DNA from: Catalinimonas alkaloidigena
GTDB lineage: Bacteria > Bacteroidota > Bacteroidia > Cytophagales > Flexibacteraceae
Assembly: GCF_900100765.1 (NCBI RefSeq)
Contig: NZ_FNFO01000012.1
Coordinates: 62,001 to 126,000 of the forward strand
DNA length: 64,000 nucleotides
Direction: 5' to 3'
Below the pieces are notes generated by a model that saw nothing but the letters and a program-made list of their open reading frames with translations, had not been told where the DNA came from and ran no database searches. Below are positions 9,533 to 17,085 of this stretch, piece by piece; positions within the stretch are counted from its first letter, which is position 1, and each line of letters starts with the position of its first letter. A program made the position numbers and the translations under genes.

Positions 9533-9867
9533 TAATGAGAAGGCTTAGGGGTGAGAAGGGCGTGGAGCGTAGCCATGAAATCCCGCAGTTCCGCCACTTT
9601 TTCGGTCACGACCGTGGTGCCTGCCGACGTCAGGGTGTAGTACTTGCGCACCCGCTTCCCAAGATAAACCTTTTCGGTTTGTAAAATCCCGTCGGCTTCC
9701 AGTTTGTGGAGCGTCGGGTACAGGGCCCCTTCCGTAATCTCGATTTTCCCCTGTGTCAGTTCCTTCACCTTCTGTGTAATCTCGTAGCCGTACATCCGTC
9801 CGTGTTGCTCCAGCAACCGCAGAATGATGGGCTGTAAAGTCCCTTTGATCAGTTCGTTTGAATACAT
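9532..9867 (-). CDS. PadR-family transcriptional regulator
   Basis: About 111 residues from ATG 9867 (MYSNELIKGTLQPIILRLL); an upstream in-frame ATG at 9897 would add ten residues but is less typical of the family. The winged helix is clear: YGYEITQKV, ITEGALYPTLHKLEADGIL as the recognition region, and wing KRVRKYYTLTSAG. PadR repressors usually act on their own operon and on membrane or efflux genes. Here the coupled downstream gene is the small GldL-like membrane protein. The short AT-rich stretch just upstream (about 9868-9920) probably holds promoter and operator, but no clear operator could be defined. Confidence 0.9.
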   Translation of the reverse strand: MYSNELIKGTLQPIILRLLEQHGRMYGYEITQKVKELTQGKIEITEGALYPTLHKLEADGILQTEKVYLGKRVRKYYTLTSAGTTVVTEKVAELRDFMATLHALLTPKPSH

Positions 9868-9991
9868 AACACCAATATACATAAGATTATTATGCATTCT
9901 GATATTTTGTATTCACTTTTTATTAAACCGCAACCTGAAGTAGCTCTTTTCCAGCCCGATTCCCGGTACCAGACGGGACGCGTTAGGGCAC

Positions 9992-10024
9992 AAAAAAGCC
10001 CCCGGCAGGACCGGAGGCTTTTAC
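9992..10024 (-). terminator. Intrinsic terminator after the pectate lyase gene
   Basis: AAAAGCCCCCGG and CCGGAGGCTTTT (9994-10022) form a stem with one mismatch around a 5-nt loop. On the minus strand it is followed by an uninterrupted T-run. It lies about 40 bp after the pectate lyase stop. Confidence 0.85.
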
Positions 10025-10059
10025 TTGCGTCGTAGGTACGCGCGCCGAAAACCAACGTG

Positions 10060-11940
10060 TTATTGCACCACCAATTTGCGTGTGGTCAGGCCGGCGGGCG
10101 TTTGCAGATGAAAGACGTAGATGCCTGGCGTCCAGCCCCGTGTGTGAAGCGTCAGCGTTTGTTCACCGGGCGAAAGCTGTTGCGTCTGCCGGTGCATGAT
10201 TTCTTTGCCGAGGGCATCGAACACGCGCAACGCCACCGCCGTCGGTTGTGTCAGGGTGAACCGAAGTTGGGTCGATTCGGTGGCCGGGTTGGGGAAATAG
10301 GTCAGCGACGCTTGGTCGAGCCACGCGTCGGTGTCTGTCGCCAGCGGAGCCAGCAGCGCGGGCAACCCTTCCGCATCGTCGAGTTCGTACGGGTAAGGCA
10401 CCGTGAAGCCGCAGGAATCCAGGGTCTCCTGCCCGCTTTCGTCCCAGATGTTCCCGGCCAGGTACGCATAGCCCGGCTTACTCTGGTCGATGAAGATGCC
10501 CTTCCGCGTATTTTCGAAGTAATTGTTTTCGATCCGTACGCACGCGCCCAGTCGGGGGTTGATCGCACCGTCGTTGTTGCGGTAGTAGTTGTTGTAGATA
10601 TGCGCCCGCCCGAACCGGAGCAGCGGCAACCGGCTGCTGATGTTGTAGAAGTAATTGTGGTGGAACGTGACTCGAATCGTGGTGTCGCCGTAGCTGTCGT
10701 CGCCCGAACTGATCAGAATCGCCTTGTGGTGATCGTGAAAGGCCGTGTGCGAGACGGTGATGAACCGCGCCCCGTTTTTGATGTCGAGCAGTCCGTCATA
10801 GTAATCTTTGTCGTGGTCGGATTCACGATCCGAAAAGTATTCGCAACTGTCGATCAGGATGTTCTGGGCAGCGTTCAGTTCCATGGCGTCGTACCGTTTC
10901 ACGAGCGAGAACTTCATTTTCTTGAAGACGACGTTCCGCGCACCGCCTACTTTCAGCCGGACGTTTTGCAGGCGCGCGTCCGGCGAGGTACCGAGCAACG
11001 TTTTGTCCGACTTCACCGATACCTGCGGTCCGTCAGTTTGCGGATCGGCCCCGACGATCAGCCCTGCCACTTCAATCACATAGGGTTCGTTGCTTTCCAG
11101 ATACTGCTTCAGCTCCTCGAACGTCGTGGCCTGTACGGTCGGGCCGGCGCCACCGCCCGTCAGCAGATAGGGCGTTCCCGCGTCGTCCTGCACGGAAGCG
11201 TAACCCGACACGCCTTCGAACGCTGCGGTGCCTTCCGTGAAGAACAGCGCTTCGATGGCCGAATTTTGCCCGATGGCAAACGTGTAGTCGGCCTCGGTAC
11301 TGGTCACGTCGCCCGACCAGCTCTGGAAGAAATAGCCCGGCGCGGCCTCGGCATGGAGGGTAATTTCGGTCCCGGCATCGTAGTACGCCTGCACCGGCTC
11401 GTACGAAATGGTCCCTCCTTCCGTCGTGTTCTGTGTCAGAGTCACCGAATACGACGGCAGACAGGCGGCTCCCTGCGCTGTGGTACTCAGCACCGCAAAA
11501 TGATCCAGATTGGGCAAGCCGTTCGGCGATTGCGACACGAGCCGAATTTTGTTCTCGCCCGCCTGCAACGCCACCCGCACCGTATCCGAATAGGTCCAGT
11601 TGGCCCAACTCCCCGTGTGCCGAAAGTTCAGGCTGTCGACCGCCGCTTCGTCGGCGACCCACACCTGTGCAAACAAATCGCCACTGCCCCCACCGTTGGC
11701 GTAGCGCCACGTGAGCGAGTAGGTTCCAGCCGTATCCGCCTGCACGTTGTAGAGAATGTTGATGCCGATGCCGTTGCCCGGATTGGCGTAGCCGTCGCCG
11801 GTATAGCCGCCCGTTCCCGACTCAATGATGCCATCGACAGAACAGAAGCCCACGGCATTTTCTTCGATGATCAGGTGCTGTGCCTGCGTGGCAAACGCCA
11901 GAAGCGTGAGGAGGAGAAACAAGGGTAACCCTTTTCGCAT
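10060..11940 (-). CDS. T9SS-secreted pectate lyase (PL1-like) with N-terminal CBM35-like module
   Basis: A 626-residue protein starting at ATG 11940 with signal peptide MRKGLPLFLLLTLLAFATQA. Modules in order: a carbohydrate-binding beta-sandwich (about 22-155, CBM35/CBM6-like), an InlB-type beta-repeat (about 163-237), a right-handed beta-helix pectate lyase domain (about 238-540), and a type A T9SS sorting domain (548-626, YFPNPATE...GIYVFHLQT). The PL1 signature RLPLLRFGRAHIYNNYY is at 437-453, with calcium-site-like Asp residues in DSDHDKDYYDGLLDI. It cleaves polygalacturonan by beta-elimination outside the cell. It fits the nearby arabinan genes, since arabinan side chains decorate pectin. 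Confidence 0.93.
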   Translation of the reverse strand: MRKGLPLFLLLTLLAFATQAQHLIIEENAVGFCSVDGIIESGTGGYTGDGYANPGNGIGINILYNVQADTAGTYSLTWRYANGGGSGDLFAQVWVADEAAVDSLNFRHTGSWANWTYSDTVRVALQAGENKIRLVSQSPNGLPNLDHFAVLSTTAQGAACLPSYSVTLTQNTTEGGTISYEPVQAYYDAGTEITLHAEAAPGYFFQSWSGDVTSTEADYTFAIGQNSAIEALFFTEGTAAFEGVSGYASVQDDAGTPYLLTGGGAGPTVQATTFEELKQYLESNEPYVIEVAGLIVGADPQTDGPQVSVKSDKTLLGTSPDARLQNVRLKVGGARNVVFKKMKFSLVKRYDAMELNAAQNILIDSCEYFSDRESDHDKDYYDGLLDIKNGARFITVSHTAFHDHHKAILISSGDDSYGDTTIRVTFHHNYFYNISSRLPLLRFGRAHIYNNYYRNNDGAINPRLGACVRIENNYFENTRKGIFIDQSKPGYAYLAGNIWDESGQETLDSCGFTVPYPYELDDAEGLPALLAPLATDTDAWLDQASLTYFPNPATESTQLRFTLTQPTAVALRVFDALGKEIMHRQTQQLSPGEQTLTLHTRGWTPGIYVFHLQTPAGLTTRKLVVQ

Positions 11941-12147
11941 GGTGGAAATGATTAAGGTGAACGGAAAGAAGAAATACTTCTTTGTCAGAAAGTGAACGCC
12001 CTGCCCCACTTATACCCTTCACCGTTGCGGGTTTCTGATGCGCCGCCCCGTTTTGGATACAACTCCCGGGGATTTGATTCCTTTTTCCTTTTTGGGTTGA
12101 CAGACCTTTGCGTTGTTCATTTTTTGATTCACACAAAGACGACAGAC

Positions 12148-13164
12148 ATGACAACGCTCAAAAAAACGAAACTGGGCAGCCAGGGGCTCGTGGTGCCGCC
12201 GATGGGACTGGGCTGCATGGGCATGACCCAAACGGCTGGTGCTGATACCTATGGCAAGGCCGACGAAGGCGAAGCAATCGCCACCATCCACCGTTCGCTG
12301 GAACTGGGTGGGAATTTTCTTGATACCGCCGACTTGTACGGCCCGTTAGCAAACGAACGGCTGATTGCCAAAGCCATTCAGGGCAAGGGCAAGCGAGACC
12401 AGTACGTGATCGCGACTAAATTTGGCTTTGAGATCGACGACCAGGAACAGATGACCTGGCAGTTCAACGGCACGCCGGCCTACGTCAGAAAAGCGGCGGA
12501 ACGGTCGCTGCGAAACCTGAAAACCGACTACATCGACCTCTATTACCTGCATCGCCTCGACCCGAACACGCCCATCGAAGAAACCGTGGGGGCGATGGCC
12601 GAGCTGGTCCGGGAAGGCAAGGTGCGCTACCTCGGGCTGTCGGAGGTGTCGGCGGCGACGATCCGCAAAGCTCACGCGGTGCATCCGCTGACGGCCATCC
12701 AAACGGAATATTCGCTGTTCGAACGGACGGTGGAAGAAGTCGGGATTCTGGACACGCTGAAGGAACTCGGCATCGGGTTCGTGGCCTACTCGCCGCTCGG
12801 ACGTGGGTTTATCTCCGGCGACCTGAAAAGCCCCGACGATTTTGCCGAGGACGATTTCCGGCGGGGCATTCCCCGCTTCCAGGGCGAGCAGTTTTACAAA
12901 AACCTCGTGCTGCTGCGGGCGATGGAACAACTGGCGCAGGAAAAAGGCATCACCACGGCGCAACTGGCCCTGGCCTGGACCCTCGCTAAAGGCGCGGTGC
13001 CGATTCCCGGCACGAAGCGGAGACGCTACGTGGAGCAGAACCTGGCGGCCGCCGACGTGATCCTGACACCCGCCGAACTGGACCGGCTGGACGAGATCGT
13101 GCCGCTGGGCCATTCGACCGGTGCGCGCTACAACGAAGCCGGGATGCAATGGATCGATCAGTAA
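12148..13164 (+). CDS. Aldo/keto reductase (general AKR family)
   Basis: A 338-residue TIM-barrel oxidoreductase starting at ATG 12148 ([10 protein letters not shown]). AKR catalytic positions are visible: Asp and Tyr in [13 protein letters not shown], Lys in VIATKFGFE and His in [13 protein letters not shown]-binding elements are in [12 protein letters not shown] and [15 protein letters not shown]. It is likely an NADPH-dependent reductase of aldehydes or ketones; the substrate is unknown. The AraC regulator 56 bp downstream on the same strand is the probable controller. No polysaccharide link is evident. Confidence 0.93.
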   Translation: MTTLKKTKLGSQGLVVPPMGLGCMGMTQTAGADTYGKADEGEAIATIHRSLELGGNFLDTADLYGPLANERLIAKAIQGKGKRDQYVIATKFGFEIDDQEQMTWQFNGTPAYVRKAAERSLRNLKTDYIDLYYLHRLDPNTPIEETVGAMAELVREGKVRYLGLSEVSAATIRKAHAVHPLTAIQTEYSLFERTVEEVGILDTLKELGIGFVAYSPLGRGFISGDLKSPDDFAEDDFRRGIPRFQGEQFYKNLVLLRAMEQLAQEKGITTAQLALAWTLAKGAVPIPGTKRRRYVEQNLAAADVILTPAELDRLDEIVPLGHSTGARYNEAGMQWIDQ

Positions 13165-13220
13165 TTTTGACCACAGGAAAGCACTCAACCGGGTGTTTCC
13201 CTGTTCTTCTTTTTCAACGT

Positions 13221-14141
13221 ATGAAAAAATCAACCCGCAGTCCGTACCCGATCCGCTCGGTGGCGGAGTTGCACCGGCTGCTCAGCCTGCCGAAGCCCGA
13301 ACATCCGCTCATCAGCGTCATCAACATGGCATGCATGCGCGACGCGACGCCGATCCCTTACCCGACCTTTTCTTACGGCTTTTATTCGGTTTGCATCAAG
13401 AAAGATTTTGACGGGCAACTGAAATACGGGCAGCAGTATTACGATTTCGACCACGGCGTCATGACGTTTTTCTCTCCCGGACAGGTGCTTTCGGTCGATC
13501 CCAACCCGTGCATGGAGCTGTCCGGTTACTGGATCGTTTTTCACACGGACTTTATTCAACCCTACCCCCTGGCGAAAAAAATCAAGGAGTACGGCTTTTT
13601 CTCCTACGCCGTGCACGAAGCGCTGCACTTGTCCGAGAAGGAAGAGGGTGTGCTGACGGGCATCATGCAGCAGATTGCGCAGGAATACCGCTCGCCGATC
13701 GATACGTTCAGCCAGGACGTGATTATTTCGTACGTCGAAGTGCTGCTCAATTACTGCAACCGCTTTTACAATCGGCAGTTCCTCACGCGCAAAACGGCGC
13801 ACCACGACCTGCTGGCGCAATTAGAAACCCTCCTGGACGACTACTTTGCCGGTGACCAGGTGCGGCGGCGGGGCTTGCCGACGGTGCAGTACCTTTCCGA
13901 GCAACTGCACGTCTCACCGAATTACCTGAGCGACATGCTGCGCTCGCTGACGGGTCAGAACACGCAGCAGCACATCCACAACAAGCTGATCGAACAGGCG
14001 AAGGACGCCCTCACGACCACGTCGCTGTCGGTCAGCGAAATCGCGTACCAGTTGGGATTCGAGTACCCACAGTCGTTCAGCAAGCTGTTCAAAAACAAGA
14101 CCCAGCTGTCGCCACTGGCCTTCCGGCAGTCGTTCAACTGA
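13221..14141 (+). CDS. AraC-family transcriptional regulator
   Basis: A 306-residue protein starting at ATG 13221. The N-terminal about 190 residues are a cupin-like sensor domain (FSPGQVLSVDP, LSGYWIVFHTDFI). The C-terminal AraC DNA-binding domain has two helix-turn-helix units, seen in VQYLSEQLHVSPNYLSDMLR and VSEIAYQLGFEYPQSFSKLF. It follows the aldo/keto reductase by 56 bp, probably in the same transcript. In many Bacteroidota such pairs respond to aldehyde or redox stress, but the ligand here is unknown. Confidence 0.93.
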   Translation: MKKSTRSPYPIRSVAELHRLLSLPKPEHPLISVINMACMRDATPIPYPTFSYGFYSVCIKKDFDGQLKYGQQYYDFDHGVMTFFSPGQVLSVDPNPCMELSGYWIVFHTDFIQPYPLAKKIKEYGFFSYAVHEALHLSEKEEGVLTGIMQQIAQEYRSPIDTFSQDVIISYVEVLLNYCNRFYNRQFLTRKTAHHDLLAQLETLLDDYFAGDQVRRRGLPTVQYLSEQLHVSPNYLSDMLRSLTGQNTQQHIHNKLIEQAKDALTTTSLSVSEIAYQLGFEYPQSFSKLFKNKTQLSPLAFRQSFN

Positions 14142-14148
14142 GTCAAGT

Positions 14149-15309
14149 TCAATCCACGATGATCAGCGTTTTGGTGATTTGTTTTTCGTCCGTGGTGATC
14201 TGTAAAAAGTAGGTACCCGCTGCCCACTGCCAGGGTAGTTGCAGCGATTCGTTTGCGTGAATGTCCCGCGTGTCCAGCAACACCCCCGCCGCATTGTAGA
14301 TGTGCAACAGGGCGTCGGTGGAGGCCTCGGTGCCTTCCAGGCGGATCTGCAACCGGCGGTCGCGGTTCGGATTGGGATAAATCGTAACGGCAAAGGCGTC
14401 GTGCGCCGGATCGAGACGGACGGAGCGGATGTCGGTGAAGGACGCGCTTCCGTCGTAGTCGAGTTGCCGCAGGCGGTAGTAGTTCCAGCCCGTCAGCGGT
14501 TGCGGGTCGACGACCCGGTACTGTTGCGGCGCGGTCGTGGTGCCGCTACCCGCCACTTCGTCGATCTTGGCAAAAGCAAACCCATCAGCCGAGCGTTCTA
14601 CCTCGAATCGCTCGTTGTTCTGTTCGGACGCGGTGTTCCACACCAGCAGCACGGCGCGTTCCTGTTGCAGCGCTTCGAAGTGGATGATCTCGACCGGGAG
14701 GGGCAGCACGTCGAGGTACAGCTCGCTGGCAAGGGTGGCCGTAAACCCGTCGCCGCCCTGGCCCCGGAACATCGCCAGCGCCTCGCCCGTCAACACCAAC
14801 GCATCCGAATATTCTTTTGAAAAGCCATCGCCGTCCCCGCCGACGTACACCAGAAACGCCTCGCCGGTGAGGAGCGCATGGTCTGAGAACACAGAAAACC
14901 CATCGCCCCCGCCGCCGCTAAACAACGTCGCCAGTTGGGTGCCGTCAAGGAGAAGCGGAGACAGGTGATGGGCAAATCCATCGCCATTGCCGCCGGTGAA
15001 AAGGGTGACCAGCGTTTCTCCATTTACCAGCACAGGTTGTTGCATCGCCGTAAACCCATCGCCACGCCCACCGCGAAATGCCACCAGCGCTTCGCCGCTC
15101 AACACCGCTGCACGCTGTTGGGCAGAAAAGCCGTCGCCCTCGCCTCCCTGGTACAGCACGATGGCGGGATAGACGGTGCCATCCAACTGCACACCGACCC
15201 GAAGCGCCACTGCTGCGCCGTCGCCCTGGCTCCCCACGAACTGCGCCGTCGCGAAGCCAGGGAGAATGAGCCACAGCAGACCCAAAAGCAAGTGTATGAA
15301 TCCCTGCAT
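14149..15309 (-). CDS. T9SS-secreted protein with seven GDGF repeats
   Basis: A 386-residue protein with signal peptide MQGFIHLLLG...GFATAQ. Residues 26-190 contain seven copies of a 25-26-residue unit, each with a GxGDGF-like motif (GDGA at 29-32, GDGF at about 58, 83, 109, 135, 160 and 186). Between motifs are hydrophobic strands such as VLSGEALVAFRG. Residues 205-300 look like a fibronectin/Ig-type sandwich (LLVWNTASEQNNERFEVERS) common in T9SS proteins, and 308-386 is a sorting domain (IYPNPNRDRRL...GTYFLQIT). The repeats could bind calcium or stack as an adhesin-like solenoid; that is inference. The function is unknown. Confidence 0.88.
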   Translation of the reverse strand: MQGFIHLLLGLLWLILPGFATAQFVGSQGDGAAVALRVGVQLDGTVYPAIVLYQGGEGDGFSAQQRAAVLSGEALVAFRGGRGDGFTAMQQPVLVNGETLVTLFTGGNGDGFAHHLSPLLLDGTQLATLFSGGGGDGFSVFSDHALLTGEAFLVYVGGDGDGFSKEYSDALVLTGEALAMFRGQGGDGFTATLASELYLDVLPLPVEIIHFEALQQERAVLLVWNTASEQNNERFEVERSADGFAFAKIDEVAGSGTTTAPQQYRVVDPQPLTGWNYYRLRQLDYDGSASFTDIRSVRLDPAHDAFAVTIYPNPNRDRRLQIRLEGTEASTDALLHIYNAAGVLLDTRDIHANESLQLPWQWAAGTYFLQITTDEKQITKTLIIVD

Positions 15310-15318
15310 AACGGACGT

Positions 15319-16797
15319 TTAGAAAACCGTTCTCACGCCTCGGAACCCAATGCGCGAATTGCCACCCGTCAGGACAGAAGCGGCATCGTAACGATCCGAA
15401 AGCCGCAAATACTCCGATGCATTGGCGTAAGAGCCGCCCCGGTAGGCAATCCCTTCGTTGCCAACCGGCCAGGCAGCTACGTCGTGACTCCCCGTGATGG
15501 TCAGGCTTCCGTTGCCATGCTGTCCCGTAAAGACGCGCCCCTGTACAATCCCTACAGAAATACACCGCTCGTATAAGTTTCCTGTAAGCTCCATGATGCC
15601 GTAGTAGCTGCCCCCGGTTTCTTCCCGGTTCTTGTGCACCGCGCTAGCCGCAAAGATGCCGTTCCGTATCGGGCCTGAGGTGCTACCATATGTCGATTGG
15701 TACCAAGCATTACCGGCCCCTTCGGCGGGATTGGTAATCCATTCCGTCGGTTGCCCCGGGTTGCTCAGGGTATACGCTTCGGTCCCGATGTTGGCGCTAC
15801 CCCACGCAAATTCGCCCGCTTTGGGTGCCACCGGTCCCCGACACGCCTTTTCGTATTCCAGTTCGGTCATGGGTCGGAGTCCTGCCCAGTCCAGGTAAGC
15901 CGCCACGTAGAGATTTGCGATGTAATTGGCGGCCACATCCGGGAACGTGGTGGTCGCACTCGCCGAACCTCCCGACCAGGCGACTCCGTTGCGAACCGAT
16001 TCGGCATCTGTGTTCTTGCCAGTTACCCCGGTAATGTCCAGATTGGCCTTTTGCGCTGCGGTCAGTGTATTGAAAAACGCGACCCACTGCGCCTGCGAGG
16101 TTTCGTACTTCATGCAATAGAACGCCCCGTATCCTTTGGGATAATCGGCACCCAACGTACCGGTCTGGTCGCCACCGGTGCTACCGCTTTCTACGTCGTA
16201 ATACAGGTTTCCGGCCGTATTTGCGACGGTAATGGCGGATTCGGAGGTGACCTGATACGAGACGGACGACAGCCCCCCTCCGGCGTAGAACTTATTCACT
16301 TCACTGCCCGTGGTGCCCCCGACGTAAAAAGCGCCCTGGGGTACGTAGACCATTTCGATAGCAAAGACCTGCACGTCCAGCACGTCCGATTCCGTCACGC
16401 CGCCGCTGCCGTAGTCCCATTCCAGTTGCACGCCGGTGTAGTCAACGTTGCCGGAGCCATTGCCGCTGCGGTACAGAAATGCCCCGACGCTATCGGGCAC
16501 TACGGAGACCGTAGCGCCGCCGACATTCGGTGCGGTGCCGGTCAGGAGGGCATGCTGCCAGTCGCCGCTGTTGGCGCGGTACTTCACAAACAGCCAGGCG
16601 GCATCCCAATTGGACGGACCGGCACTGACCCGCCAGGAATTTTCCCAACTGACATCGAACTGGATCATGACCGTCTGGTTGGTATTGTTCAGGTTTTCGA
16701 GCGAAATGTTGGTAACCTGAATGTTGTTGGCGTACGTCGCAGTGACTACGCCGAAAACGAAAGCACCTGACAAGAGAAAAGAGAAGAGCTTTTTCAT
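15319..16797 (-). CDS. Secreted SUMF1/formylglycine-generating-enzyme-like protein
   Basis: A 492-residue protein starting at ATG 16797 (signal peptide MKKLFSFLLS...TATYA). Residues 25-145 form an N-terminal beta domain (VSWENSWRVS, WDAAWLFVKYR). Residues 148-492 are a SUMF1/FGE-sulfatase fold: VYVPQGAFYVGG, FYCMKYETSQAQWVAFFN, LDWAGLRPMTELEYEKACRG, GIMELTGNLYERC and RIGFRGVRT. The copper-binding catalytic cysteine pair of true FGE is not evident, so enzymatic sulfatase activation is doubtful. Many such secreted proteins in Bacteroidota are structural or of unknown role. It lies 9 bp upstream of the GDGF-repeat gene on the same strand, so the two are probably co-expressed. Confidence 0.87.
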   Translation of the reverse strand: MKKLFSFLLSGAFVFGVVTATYANNIQVTNISLENLNNTNQTVMIQFDVSWENSWRVSAGPSNWDAAWLFVKYRANSGDWQHALLTGTAPNVGGATVSVVPDSVGAFLYRSGNGSGNVDYTGVQLEWDYGSGGVTESDVLDVQVFAIEMVYVPQGAFYVGGTTGSEVNKFYAGGGLSSVSYQVTSESAITVANTAGNLYYDVESGSTGGDQTGTLGADYPKGYGAFYCMKYETSQAQWVAFFNTLTAAQKANLDITGVTGKNTDAESVRNGVAWSGGSASATTTFPDVAANYIANLYVAAYLDWAGLRPMTELEYEKACRGPVAPKAGEFAWGSANIGTEAYTLSNPGQPTEWITNPAEGAGNAWYQSTYGSTSGPIRNGIFAASAVHKNREETGGSYYGIMELTGNLYERCISVGIVQGRVFTGQHGNGSLTITGSHDVAAWPVGNEGIAYRGGSYANASEYLRLSDRYDAASVLTGGNSRIGFRGVRTVF

Positions 16798-16940
16798 AAG
16801 GATGGGGAGAAAAGAAAACGATTGGTGGCAAAAGAGGCCCCAAAGGGTCACGGGCGGTGGCAGAAAGCGACCCGAGAAGTACAGCATAGGCAGGCCAGAA
16901 ATCGCCTGTATCTGAGTAGGCATACAAGGCAGTGGGCCGT

Positions 16941-16975
16941 CGGACACGGGTACCTATGGACGGCACCCGTGTCCG
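16941..16975. other. Perfect 11-bp intergenic hairpin
   Basis: CGGACACGGGT (16941-16951) pairs with ACCCGTGTCCG (16965-16975) around a 13-nt loop. It lies between the molybdenum hydroxylase stop (17086, minus strand) and the SUMF1-type gene start (16797). There is no T-run, so it may be a weak terminator or an mRNA end-protecting hairpin. Confidence 0.5.
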
Positions 16976-17085
16976 AGGGTTGTCTCAGGAACGAACCTCC
17001 AGGAGCGTGTTAAATTTCGGAACGGGCGCAGAAAATCCCTTGTAAAAAACCGACATTCTACGCACTGGCTTGTGCGCATCTTTTC

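Noticed and set aside
10057-11928. A 623-codon plus-strand frame opposite the pectate lyase
   Set aside because: It is an antisense shadow in GC-rich DNA: Arg/Val/Gly-rich, no domain, no leader, while the minus strand encodes clear catalytic motifs.
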